Origin: Pleomorphomonas diazotrophica
GTDB lineage: Bacteria > Pseudomonadota > Alphaproteobacteria > Rhizobiales > Pleomorphomonadaceae
Direction: 5' to 3'
Length of the DNA: 64,000 bases
Assembly: GCF_002844595.1 (NCBI RefSeq)
Contig: NZ_PJNW01000002.1
Location: forward strand, 124,001 to 188,000
A model generated the notes under the pieces. It had not been told where the DNA came from and made no database searches. It was given only the letters and a program-made list of their open reading frames with translations. Positions within the stretch are counted from its first letter, which is position 1; each line of letters starts with the position of its first letter. Made by a program: the position numbers and the translations under genes. Shown in pieces: positions 1 through 7,690 of the stretch.

Positions 1-126
1 TTCGTAGCTCTGGCTCACCGTGTTGGTCTGCCAGCCGAAGTAGGTGGCTCCCGAAATGGCGACAAGCCCGATCGCGCTGGCGACCCAAACCACTTTGGCG
101 AGCAGGGAAAGATTCTTCAGTGACAT
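1..126 (-). CDS. Membrane protein N-terminus (partial), possibly a chemoreceptor
   Basis: Only the first 42 codons lie in the window; the gene runs off the left edge. It starts at the ATG whose complement is 124-126, with a GGAG ribosome site about 7 bases upstream. The N-terminus (MSLKNLSLLAKVVWVASAIG, continuing hydrophobic) is a short basic stretch followed by a transmembrane helix and then a polar region (GWQTNTVSQSYE). This layout is typical of methyl-accepting chemotaxis proteins and other sensory receptors, but no signalling domain is visible, so the function is inference. Confidence 0.4.
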   Translation of the reverse strand, partial: MSLKNLSLLAKVVWVASAIGLVAISGATYFGWQTNTVSQSYE

Positions 127-483
127 CGAGTTCTCCGGTCAAGTACGTACCCAAAAGGCCTGCCGGCGCTTAACAAGGGATAAAGTTGACCCTCTCAGAC
201 TCGATGCATTCTGCCGTTCATCCGTCTGCCGTCGGACGACGTGAACGGGGTCTTTCACCTCCTGACGAAAGTGCCAATGCCTCGCAATTTCATTTACTGC
301 CGATTTTGGGTCCGGCAACCGTCGAGGCGCTTCAGAGCTGCGACCCTCTTCGAGAGACTGCCTTTTTGAGCGCTGGCGCGAACAAAGCGCCACGCCGGGT
401 GTTGTAGCCCTCTCGCCGTCGTCTGGCGCCCCGTTTGCTCGGCTCACGCCTGCTCGCCGGCGATCAGACATAGGAGGCTCACG
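127..483. other. Intergenic region between divergent genes
   Basis: About 357 bases separating the minus-strand receptor from the plus-strand DUF305 gene. It should hold both promoters, but I could not pick convincing -35/-10 pairs. The only clear element is the AGGAGG ribosome site at 471-476 serving the gene at 484. No RNA gene or repeat was recognised, and the short open frames on both strands look like chance. Confidence 0.5.
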
Positions 484-978
484 ATGCAGAAACGCGCGAT
501 CTTGTTTGCCATGGTGCTCATCGCGCCCGCGTCCGCTTCATTCGCCCAGGAGGCGGCGAGCGGCGACGTGGCGGTTCTGCCGCAGGCTTGCCGCGCCGCC
601 ATGATGTCCGCCGACCACACGATGGCCGGACCCAGCGCGGCCGGCAACGGCGGCGCGGAGGCTTCCAAGGCCATGCCGGGCATGGACATGACCAAGCCAG
701 CCGACGATGCGGCCATGGGCGGTGCCCAGCAGGAGGCCCTCGACGCCGTCAACCGCATGCACGAGCCTATGATGGCGGCGGCCAGGATCGCCGACCCCGA
801 TCTCGCCTTCAACTGCGGCATGCTCGTCCATCATCAGGGGGCGCTCGACATGGCGCGGATCCAGCTCAAATACGGCAAGGATGCCTGGAGCAAGACGATG
901 GCCGAGATGATCATCAATGCGCAGACAAAGGAAATCACCGAGATATCGGCGCATGTCGAGGCGATGACCAAGCAGTAG
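484..978 (+). CDS. DUF305 family periplasmic protein
   Basis: A 164-residue secreted protein. Residues 1-22 form a signal peptide ending in a typical Ala-X-Ala region. The mature protein is rich in Met and His (HTMAG, MPGMDM, MHEPMM) and carries the DUF305 signature near residues 111-126 (CGMLVHHQGALDMARI), with paired His at 116-117. DUF305 proteins are small ferritin-like helical proteins often found beside copper-resistance genes, and some bind copper. The start is fixed by AGGAGG at 471-476. The neighbours on the other strand (DUF411 and a Cys-rich protein) also fit a copper-handling role, which remains inferred. Confidence 0.8.
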   Translation: MQKRAILFAMVLIAPASASFAQEAASGDVAVLPQACRAAMMSADHTMAGPSAAGNGGAEASKAMPGMDMTKPADDAAMGGAQQEALDAVNRMHEPMMAAARIADPDLAFNCGMLVHHQGALDMARIQLKYGKDAWSKTMAEMIINAQTKEITEISAHVEAMTKQ

Positions 979-1025
979 GCCAGGAGTGGCGCGGCCGGCG
1001 GAACACCGCCGACCGCGCTCCTTTG

Positions 1026-1481
1026 TCAGCCCCGATCGGGCTCGACGCTGGCAAACACCGTGGTGCTGCCATCCTTGCCGATCAACAGCACGTCGTAGGG
1101 CTCGGCATCGGCGTCGGCGCCCATGCCGGGCGAGCCGAGCGGCATGCCGGGAGCGGCGAGGCCGACGGCGTCGGGCTTCTCGGCGAGCAGCCGATCGACC
1201 AGTGCGGCCGGCACGTGGCCCTCGATGGCGTAGCCACCGACCATGGCGGTGTGGCAGGAGACGGCATCGTCGGGAATGCCGACCTCCTTCTTCCTGGCGG
1301 TGATCGCGTCATAGTCCAGTTCGGTGGCGTTCACCTCATAGCCGGCGGCCTGCATGTGGCTGATCCACTCGTGGCAGCACATGCAGCCTTCGTTGAGCAC
1401 GACGTCGACCTTCTGGCCGGCGGCGCCGGCAAGCGAGGTGGACGCGGCGAGGACGATGAGGGCGAGGAGTTGGGATTTCAT
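1026..1481 (-). CDS. DUF411 metal-binding protein
   Basis: A 151-residue exported protein starting at the ATG complementary to 1479-1481; the frame stays open upstream, but a signal peptide (MKSQLLALIVLAAS, cut near residue 21) starts here. The core has the DUF411 hallmark: a Cys cluster near residues 33-36 (GCMCCHEW) and a second Cys-His site (VSCHTAMVGGYAIEGHVP). DUF411 proteins are periplasmic and usually sit in copper-resistance clusters. It lies downstream of the Cys-rich gene at 1573-1917 on the same strand, 91 bases away, so the two probably share a transcript. Confidence 0.8.
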   Translation of the reverse strand: MKSQLLALIVLAASTSLAGAAGQKVDVVLNEGCMCCHEWISHMQAAGYEVNATELDYDAITARKKEVGIPDDAVSCHTAMVGGYAIEGHVPAALVDRLLAEKPDAVGLAAPGMPLGSPGMGADADAEPYDVLLIGKDGSTTVFASVEPDRG

Positions 1482-1572
1482 GGTTTTGCCTGTGATGCTG
1501 TCTGAACGGTCGCGGCGCGCGGTCGGCGCCTGCGACGACAGGGAATATGGAAAATAGTGAACTGGAAGCCGC

Positions 1573-1917
1573 TCAGGCGCGCGGCGGTTCCAGCAGTGGC
1601 CTCGGCGACCGGCCTTCGAGTTCGCCCATGATGCCGGACGGGGCGGCAAAGAGCTCGGCGGTCTGGGCAAGGGCCGGCGAAGCCGGCAGCAGGGCGGGGG
1701 CGATCATCGGGCAACCCAGGCCGAAGCATTTGTTGCCCAGGCTCGCCTTGTCGGCCGTGACGCCTCGGTCCTTGTCGCAACAGTCATGTTCGCTATCGGC
1801 GGTCATCGCCATTTCCGCATGCGCAGCAGCCACGGGCAGCACGATGCTCCGGCCGGCCAGAAGGCCGATCAGGGCGGCGGCAACGAGAACGAGGCGGAGA
1901 GCGGCGAGAAAGCGCAT
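1573..1917 (-). CDS. Small Cys-rich exported protein
   Basis: A 114-residue protein; I chose the ATG complementary to 1915-1917 because a strong hydrophobic signal sequence starts there (MRFLAALRLVLVAAALIGLL). The mature part begins near residue 35 and contains Cys46-Cys47, Cys64 and Cys69 within His/Asp-rich sequence (EHDCCDKD, NKCFGLGCPM), followed by a low-complexity Pro/Ala tail. I do not recognise the family. Its position upstream of DUF411 and near DUF305 suggests a periplasmic metal-binding helper. A longer start at 2013 is possible but would add an unlikely leader. Confidence 0.6.
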   Translation of the reverse strand: MRFLAALRLVLVAAALIGLLAGRSIVLPVAAAHAEMAMTADSEHDCCDKDRGVTADKASLGNKCFGLGCPMIAPALLPASPALAQTAELFAAPSGIMGELEGRSPRPLLEPPRA

Positions 1918-2081
1918 GCTGGCAGTCTCGCATCCTTTGATGCATCTCGCCAGCATGGATTGATGCGGATGGCCAAGGCCATGCTTTTGCCGCAGAGGCG
2001 CTATCCGCCGCAATTTGCCCCTCTTTTCTTGGCCGTCGCTCCTGATAGGCTCGCGCTCAGACCATCGATCCGGAGAGCCCG

Positions 2082-3098
2082 ATGCGCGTTGCCATCTTCA
2101 GCACCAAGCCCTACGACCGCACCTTCCTGAGCCGGGCCGCTGCCTCGCACGGCCACGAGCTTACCTTCTTCGAGCCGCGGCTCGACCGGACGACGGCGCG
2201 GCTTGCCGAGGGCTTTCCGGCCGTCTGCGCCTTCGTCAACGACACGCTGGACGCCGAGGTGATCGCAACGCTTTCCTCCGGCGGCACGCGCATCGTGGCG
2301 CTTCGGGCCGCCGGCTTCAACAATGTCGCCCTCGACGCGGCCGAGGAAAAGGGCGTCACCGTGCTGCGCGTGCCGGCCTATTCGCCGCATGCCGTTGCCG
2401 AGTTCTCGGTTGGGCTGCTGCTGGCCCTCGACCGACGCATCCACAGGGCCTGGGCGCGGGTGCGTGAAAACAACTTCGCGCTGGAGGGCCTGCTGGGCCA
2501 CGACCTGCACGGCCGGACGGTGGGCATCGTCGGCACCGGCCGCATCGGTGCGCTGGTGGCGCGCGCCTATCGTCTCGGCTTCGGCTGCGAGGTGGTCGCC
2601 CACGACCGCTACGAAGTCGATGATCTCAAGGCGATCGGCGTCACCTACGTGGACCGCGACGAGTTGATCGAGCGCTCGGACATCATCAGCCTGCATTGCC
2701 CGCTGACGCCGGAGACGCATTACCTGATCGACGAGGCGGCGATTGCCCGTGCCAAGCAGGGCTTTCTCTTGATCAACACCTCGCGCGGCGCGCTGATCAA
2801 TGCCGAGGCGGTGATCGGCGGCCTCAAGAGCGGCCGCATCGGTGGCGTCGCCCTCGACGTCTACGAGCAGGAAGCGGACCTGTTCTTCGAGGACCTTTCC
2901 AGCGAGATCATCCAGGACGACGTGTTCCAGCGCCTGCTGACCTTCCCCAACGTGCTGATCACCGGCCATCAGGCCTTCTTCACCGAGGAGGCGCTGCTGG
3001 CCATCGCCGAGACCACCATGGGCAACATCGCCGATGAGGAAGCCGGCAAGGTGTCGCCCAACCGCGTGCTCAGCGAGAAGGTGGCGGGCAAGGGCTGA
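2082..3098 (+). CDS. ldhA: D-2-hydroxyacid dehydrogenase (D-lactate dehydrogenase type)
   Basis: A 338-residue cytosolic NAD-dependent dehydrogenase of the D-isomer-specific family, probably reducing pyruvate to D-lactate. The dinucleotide-binding motif GTGRIG is at about 151-156. The catalytic set is visible: Arg235 in NTSRGALI, Glu264 in VYEQE, and His296 in GHQAFF. The segment around residues 260-285 (EADLFFEDLSSEIIQDD) is typical of fermentative LdhA rather than glycerate or phosphoglycerate dehydrogenases. Family membership is secure; the exact substrate is inferred. It is transcribed away from the copper-type genes and convergent with the M24 peptidase, 4 bases from its stop. Confidence 0.85.
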   Translation: MRVAIFSTKPYDRTFLSRAAASHGHELTFFEPRLDRTTARLAEGFPAVCAFVNDTLDAEVIATLSSGGTRIVALRAAGFNNVALDAAEEKGVTVLRVPAYSPHAVAEFSVGLLLALDRRIHRAWARVRENNFALEGLLGHDLHGRTVGIVGTGRIGALVARAYRLGFGCEVVAHDRYEVDDLKAIGVTYVDRDELIERSDIISLHCPLTPETHYLIDEAAIARAKQGFLLINTSRGALINAEAVIGGLKSGRIGGVALDVYEQEADLFFEDLSSEIIQDDVFQRLLTFPNVLITGHQAFFTEEALLAIAETTMGNIADEEAGKVSPNRVLSEKVAGKG

Positions 3099-3102
3099 GA
3101 GG

Positions 3103-4206
3103 TCAGCCCTTCGCCGTGAGGATGCTGCGGGGAAGGCCGGAGAGGATTTCCGGGCCGTCCTTCCTCAGGATGACGATCTCCTCGAGGCGGCAGCCGAAGC
3201 GGCCGGGCAGGTAGATGCCCGGCTCGATGGAAAAGACCATGCCTTCTTCCAGCACGGTTTCCGAAGTGGCGGTGATATAGGGCGGCTCGTGGCCGTCGAT
3301 GCCCATGCCGTGGCCGGTGCGATGGGTGAAGAACTTGCCATAGCCGGCCTCGGTGATCACCGTGCGGGCGGCGGCGTCGACGTCGCGGGCGAGCGCGCCG
3401 GGCTTGGCAGCGGCAAGCGCCGCCTGCACGGCCCGTTCGACGATGGCGTGGATCTCGGCAAAGCCCTGCGGCGGTTGGCCGACCACGGCGACGCGGGTGA
3501 TGTCGCTCGGGAAGGCGGACTTGATGCCGCCGATGTCGATCACCACCGCATCGCCCTCGGTGATATGGCGGTCGGAGGCGGTGTGGTGCGGGAAGGCACC
3601 GTTGGGGCCGCTGCCAACGATCCAGAAGCTCGGCGCCGCGCCTTCCTTGAGGAAATGGTTGCGGATGATGGCGGCGAGTTCGTTCTCCGTCATGCCCGGC
3701 TTGAGCGCGGCGACGGCTGCCTCGATCGCCCGGTCGGCGATGGTCGCATTCATCTTGAGGAGATCGTATTCCCGCTCGTTCTTGCGCATGCGCAGACCGC
3801 CAAGCGTGTCGGCGGTAAAGGTACGCAAGACGTCGGAGGGCAGGGCATCGAGCACCAGGAGCGCGAAGTCGGCACGCATGGTCTCGTCGATGGCGACTCG
3901 GTCGGGCGCGTTGGCGCCGATGGCGCCGAGTGCCTGGCAGAGGGCGACGTGCGGCCCCACTTCGTCGGACCAACGGAAAAAGTCGATGTCGGTGTGCTGG
4001 CGCACGTCGTCGGCGTTGAGGGCCGGCATCAGGAAGGCGGTGCCGCCTGGCGAAACGAGCAACAGGCAGGGGCGCTCGTCGGAGGCGGGGGTGAAGCCGA
4101 GCAGCCATTGCATATGCGAGCCCGGAGCCACGGCGACGAGGCCGGTTTCGGTCGCGACCATCCGCTCGCGCAGGGCGGCGAGGCGGGTCTGGGTCTCAGG
4201 GGTCAT
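3103..4206 (-). CDS. M24 family Xaa-Pro peptidase
   Basis: A 367-residue protein of the creatinase/aminopeptidase P fold. The N-terminal third is the creatinase-like domain. The C-terminal pita-bread domain shows the dinuclear metal ligands in order: VIDIGG (Asp), SDITR (Asp), HRTGHGMG (His), SIEPGIY (Glu) and a final Glu in LEEIVIL. It should release N-terminal residues from Xaa-Pro peptides in the cytosol. I start at the ATG complementary to 4204-4206; the frame stays open to 4329, but that extension has no family character. With the nearby 5-oxoprolinase genes it suggests peptide breakdown. Confidence 0.85.
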   Translation of the reverse strand: MTPETQTRLAALRERMVATETGLVAVAPGSHMQWLLGFTPASDERPCLLLVSPGGTAFLMPALNADDVRQHTDIDFFRWSDEVGPHVALCQALGAIGANAPDRVAIDETMRADFALLVLDALPSDVLRTFTADTLGGLRMRKNEREYDLLKMNATIADRAIEAAVAALKPGMTENELAAIIRNHFLKEGAAPSFWIVGSGPNGAFPHHTASDRHITEGDAVVIDIGGIKSAFPSDITRVAVVGQPPQGFAEIHAIVERAVQAALAAAKPGALARDVDAAARTVITEAGYGKFFTHRTGHGMGIDGHEPPYITATSETVLEEGMVFSIEPGIYLPGRFGCRLEEIVILRKDGPEILSGLPRSILTAKG

Positions 4207-4359
4207 GAGGCGGTCCTTGGTGTCCGTCGGCGTCTTCCGGCCGGCTATCGGTCTGTGATTATAGACTTTCGGCGCACATCCACCAACTGCATTGCCGCGT
4301 GGCTCCCTTGCGCGGCGGGCATTGGCCACTGATAATCGCGGTTAATTAAGGGGATCCCG

Positions 4360-5013
4360 GTGGCCGACGAGTTCATCCTTTCCGACGCCGGAACCGGCGC
4401 GATGTTGCTGGATGTTGCCAAAGGCAGCGCCTTCGATGAGGGGCGACAGGCGCGGCTCTTGGCGCTCGCCGAGAGCCTTTCCGACGCCCATGGAGTCGAG
4501 GACGTCGTGCCGGGCATGAACAACCTGATGGTGACCTTCGATCCGCTTGCAGTCGATGCCGGCGAGATCGAGCGGCGCCTCCTTGAGGGGTGGCACCGCG
4601 CAACGCCAATCGAAGACAGTGGGCGGTCGCACGACATCGCCGTTGTCTACGGCGGACCGGATCTTCAGGAGTTCGCGGCCGGACTTGGCCTCTCCGCCGA
4701 CGACGTGGTCAATCTGCATTCCGCTGGCGCCTACCGGGTGGCGGCGGTCGGCGCCATGCCGGGCTTTCCCTATCTCTCCGGCCTCGACCCGAGGCTTGCG
4801 ACGCCGCGACGGGCGCTGCCGCGCCAGGGCGTGCCCAAGGGGGCGGTGATCGTCGGCGGCGGGCAGGCCGGCATCATGCCGATCACTGCGCCGTCGGGAT
4901 GGCATATCCTCGGCCACACCGATTTCACGCTGTTCGATCCGCATCGCGCCTTTCCGGCCACGCTGAGGCCCGGCGACAGGGTGCGTTTCACCATCGCGGG
5001 GGTGGAGCGGTGA
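4360..5013 (+). CDS. pxpB: 5-oxoprolinase subunit PxpB (KipI family)
   Basis: A 217-residue protein of the KipI/allophanate hydrolase subunit 1 family, part of the PxpABC complex that cleaves 5-oxoproline to glutamate with ATP. Family motifs include GFPYLSGLDPRL and a Gly-rich segment ending GIMPITAPSGWHILG. The start is a GTG at 4360, in the first codon after a TTAATTAAGG stretch. It overlaps pxpC by the sequence GTGA (5010-5013), implying translational coupling. pxpA and a biotin carrier lie on the opposite strand and converge on this pair instead of joining the same operon. Confidence 0.88.
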   Translation: MADEFILSDAGTGAMLLDVAKGSAFDEGRQARLLALAESLSDAHGVEDVVPGMNNLMVTFDPLAVDAGEIERRLLEGWHRATPIEDSGRSHDIAVVYGGPDLQEFAAGLGLSADDVVNLHSAGAYRVAAVGAMPGFPYLSGLDPRLATPRRALPRQGVPKGAVIVGGGQAGIMPITAPSGWHILGHTDFTLFDPHRAFPATLRPGDRVRFTIAGVER

Positions 5014-5966
5014 TCGAGATCCTGTCCTCCGGCGCGCTCAACTCCGTGCAGGACCGCGGCCGGCGCGGCCTGTTGTCGAGCGGCGTCTCCCGCTCCGGCG
5101 CCATGGATATCCTAGCGCTCGATGCCGCCAACGCGCTTCTGGGCAACGACCGGGATGCGGCGGCGATCGAGGTGGCGGCCTTCCCGTTCCGGATGCGTTT
5201 CGACGTGGCGACGACGGTCGCCGTCACCGGCGCCCTTGCCGAGGCGCAACTGGCCGACCGCCGGCTGCCGCCCTGGTGGGCAACGGAAGTGCATGCCGGC
5301 GACGACCTGACGATCGCGCCGCCAACGGCCGGTGCCCGCGTCTATGTTGCGGTCGGCGGCGGCATCGACGTGCCATTGCTGCTCGGCGCCAGGGCGACCG
5401 AGCTCAAGAGCGGTTACGGCGGCCACGAAGGCAGGGGACTGAAGCGCGGCGACAGGTTGCCGTTGGGGCGTCGTCCCCCCGGAGGGCTGCCGGAGGGTGG
5501 CATCGGCGCACCGCCGCCGCCGGGGCGAACCGAGGCCGATGGGCCGTTGCGCGTGCTGCCGGCCGCGGAGTGGGCGGAGTTCTCCGAAGAGGCGCGTGAG
5601 CGGTTCGTGTCGGTGGGCTGGGGCGTCACCGCCGAAGCCGACCGGCAGGGGTGCCGGCTCGACGGACCGGAGCTCATGCGCGAGCGGCGGCGCGAGTTGC
5701 TGTCGCACGGCATCGTGCCGGGCACGGTGCAGGTGCCGCCTTCGGGACAGCCGATCGTCCAGCTCGCCGAGGCCAACACCTGCGGCGGCTATCCCAAGAT
5801 CGCCACGGTGATCGAGGCCGATCTCTGGCGCCTCGGCCAGGCGATGCCGGGCGACGCGTTGCGCTTTGCCGTGGTGGGCCGCGACGAAGCGTTGGCGGCG
5901 CTGCGCGAGACGGCCCAATGGCTCGACGGGCTGCGAAAGGCGGCGTCGCTCTATCGCGTCTCGTAG
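5010..5966 (+). CDS. pxpC: 5-oxoprolinase subunit PxpC (KipA family)
   Basis: A 318-residue protein of the KipA/allophanate hydrolase subunit 2 family, also labelled biotin-dependent carboxyltransferase because the same domain occurs in urea carboxylase. The N-terminal family motif (GALNSVQDRGRRG) and the following SGAMD and ALDAANALLGN are clear, as are the C-terminal QLAEANTCGGYPK and a Gly-Asp-rich end. The start is the GTG overlapping the pxpB stop. Its 3' end overlaps the convergent carrier gene by 16 bases (5951-5966). It should form the PxpB-PxpC core with PxpA. Confidence 0.88.
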   Translation: MIEILSSGALNSVQDRGRRGLLSSGVSRSGAMDILALDAANALLGNDRDAAAIEVAAFPFRMRFDVATTVAVTGALAEAQLADRRLPPWWATEVHAGDDLTIAPPTAGARVYVAVGGGIDVPLLLGARATELKSGYGGHEGRGLKRGDRLPLGRRPPGGLPEGGIGAPPPPGRTEADGPLRVLPAAEWAEFSEEARERFVSVGWGVTAEADRQGCRLDGPELMRERRRELLSHGIVPGTVQVPPSGQPIVQLAEANTCGGYPKIATVIEADLWRLGQAMPGDALRFAVVGRDEALAALRETAQWLDGLRKAASLYRVS

Positions 5967-6328
5967 AGGGATGCGCCCCAGCCGACGGCCTCGCCATCTG
6001 CCGCCAGGGGAGGGCCGAGCGTCAGGTCGGCGGCGGCGATCACCGGCAGCAACAGGCCGTTGGCCTCGACATAGGCGATGGTCTCGCCCTTCCTGACCCG
6101 GTCGCCCTCGGCAAAGCGCGGGTTGGTTTGCAATGGATGCCGCGACCGGAAGCGTCCGGGCGACGGGGCAGCGGCGAGCGCCGGCGGTGGCTCGAGTGGG
6201 GCCGCTTCGGTTGGCTCCTCGCCGGCGAAGCGGAGTTTCAGCCGGGCCGCGCCGATGCGGATGTCGGCACTGGCAATGCCCCTGTTATCGAGCCGGCGGA
6301 CGATGGCTTCGATCTCATCGAAGGTCAT
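5951..6328 (-). CDS. Degenerate biotin carboxyl carrier-like protein (no biotinyl Lys)
   Basis: A 125-residue protein resembling AccB at both ends: an N-terminal helix-strand unit (DEIEAIVRRLDNRG, then IRIGAARLKLRF), an Ala/Pro linker, and a lipoyl-like beta domain (FAEGDRVRKGETIAYVE). Where a true carrier has EAMKM, this one reads EANGLLLP, so the biotinylated lysine is missing. It overlaps the upstream accB-like gene by 4 bases, so it is co-translated with it. It may be a structural partner in a PxpABC/carrier assembly, or a decaying duplicate. Confidence 0.7.
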   Translation of the reverse strand: MTFDEIEAIVRRLDNRGIASADIRIGAARLKLRFAGEEPTEAAPLEPPPALAAAPSPGRFRSRHPLQTNPRFAEGDRVRKGETIAYVEANGLLLPVIAAADLTLGPPLAADGEAVGWGASLYETR

Positions 6329-6756
6329 GATGGATCATCCGGGGCGGCAAGGTGGATGAGCACGGCACCGCGCGTCACCAGCGCGCCGTTCTCGGCGGCA
6401 ATGGCCGTGACGATACCGGCCCGGTCGGCCTCGACGGGGTTGAGCATCTTCATCGCTTCCAGAAGGCCGACGGTCTGCCCCTCCTCGACGCGGTCGCCGA
6501 TCTCGACGAAGGGAGGAGCGTCGGGCGACGGCGATCGGTAGAAGGTACCGGTGAGGCCCGCGACGACGGCGTGGTCGTCCGGCAGGGTTGACTCGGGCAT
6601 AGCGGCGGCTGGCTGGACCATCATGTCCGGCCGTACTTTTCCCTCGCCGTCCTTCACCAGACGAATGTGAATGTCGCCTTCCTCATAGTCGATCTCGTGA
6701 AGGCTGGAGTCGTGGAGGAGCGCCACGAGGCGGTCGAGAAGCGCGTCGTACATCAT
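6325..6756 (-). CDS. Biotin carboxyl carrier protein (AccB-like)
   Basis: A 143-residue AccB-type protein. It has the N-terminal dimer-type segment (residues 1-35), a Pro/Ala linker, and a biotinyl domain at about 65-140 with the biotin site EAMKM; the lysine is residue 103. The start ATG (complement of 6754-6756) overlaps the pxpA stop, so it is translated with pxpA. The usual biotin carboxylase AccC is not in this window, so a housekeeping AccC would have to supply it. This may be an accessory carrier for the PxpB/PxpC complex and not the fatty acid AccB. Confidence 0.85.
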   Translation of the reverse strand: MMYDALLDRLVALLHDSSLHEIDYEEGDIHIRLVKDGEGKVRPDMMVQPAAAMPESTLPDDHAVVAGLTGTFYRSPSPDAPPFVEIGDRVEEGQTVGLLEAMKMLNPVEADRAGIVTAIAAENGALVTRGAVLIHLAAPDDPS

Positions 6757-7535
6757 GGCTTGCCCGCAAAGGGGGCGAACGCGACGCCCTCGGCGGCGAG
6801 CCGTTCGGCGAGCAGCCGCGCCGTTACCACCGCCGTCGGGCTGTCGCCATGCACGCAGATAGAATCCACCGACGTCGGCAGCGTCTTGCCGCCGACCGAG
6901 ACGATCTCGCCGGCCTCCACCATGCGGCAGGCCCGCTCCACCGCCTCCGCCGGATCGTGGATGAAGGCACCGGGGCGATTGCGCGGCATCAGGCTGCCGT
7001 CGTCCTGATAGCCGCGATCGGCGTAGACCTCGGAGTAGGTGTGAAGTCCGGCGTCGCGAGCGAGCCGCTCCTGCTTGCCGTGGGCGATGGCAAGGCAGGC
7101 GAGCGAGGCGTCGACGGCCTTGATGGCCCTGACACTGGCGGCGGCCACGTCGGGATCGACAACCGCGAGGTTGGCGAGCGCGCCGTGCAGCTTCACATAG
7201 GCGATGGGGTGGCCGGCCAACGCGGACAACGCTGCCGCCGCGCCGATCTGATAGGCGACGAGCCGCTCGATCTCGCCGGCCGAGTAGGGCAGGACGCGCC
7301 GGCCGAAGCCCCAAAGGTCCGGAAAGCCGGGATGGGCGCCGACCGTGACGCCGCCCGCCTTGGCGAGGCGGAAGGTCTCGGCCATGATTTCAGGGTCGCC
7401 GGCGTGCAGGCCGCAGGCGACGTTGGCCGAGGTGACCACGTCGAGCAGCGCGGCGTCATCGCCCATGCGATAGGCGCCGAAGCCTTCGCCGAGGTCGGCG
7501 TTGAGATCGACGGCGCGGGGTAGGACGGCGGTCAT
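6753..7535 (-). CDS. pxpA: 5-oxoprolinase subunit PxpA (LamB/YcsF family)
   Basis: A 260-residue LamB/YcsF family protein, the third component of ATP-dependent 5-oxoprolinase. Conserved blocks are DLNADLGEGFG at about 9-19, NVACGLHAGDP at about 38-48, and GAHPGFPDLWGFGRR. I choose the ATG complementary to 7533-7535 because the family starts about nine residues before DLNADLGE; the frame stays open to 7640. It is first in a three-gene overlapping operon with the two carrier-like genes, converging on pxpB-pxpC. Confidence 0.9.
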   Translation of the reverse strand: MTAVLPRAVDLNADLGEGFGAYRMGDDAALLDVVTSANVACGLHAGDPEIMAETFRLAKAGGVTVGAHPGFPDLWGFGRRVLPYSAGEIERLVAYQIGAAAALSALAGHPIAYVKLHGALANLAVVDPDVAAASVRAIKAVDASLACLAIAHGKQERLARDAGLHTYSEVYADRGYQDDGSLMPRNRPGAFIHDPAEAVERACRMVEAGEIVSVGGKTLPTSVDSICVHGDSPTAVVTARLLAERLAAEGVAFAPFAGKP

Positions 7536-7690
7536 TGCGGCAGCTCCGGGTTCATCCGCGCCAGTATAGGGGCTCGGAGGCCGAACGGAAGGCGCAAGAC
7601 CCAATCTACCGCTTGGATCGGTAGGAACCGCTGCTGGCATTCGCGCCGGACAGCGGATAGGGTGCGCCGCGCAATCCGCCGGACCCCATC

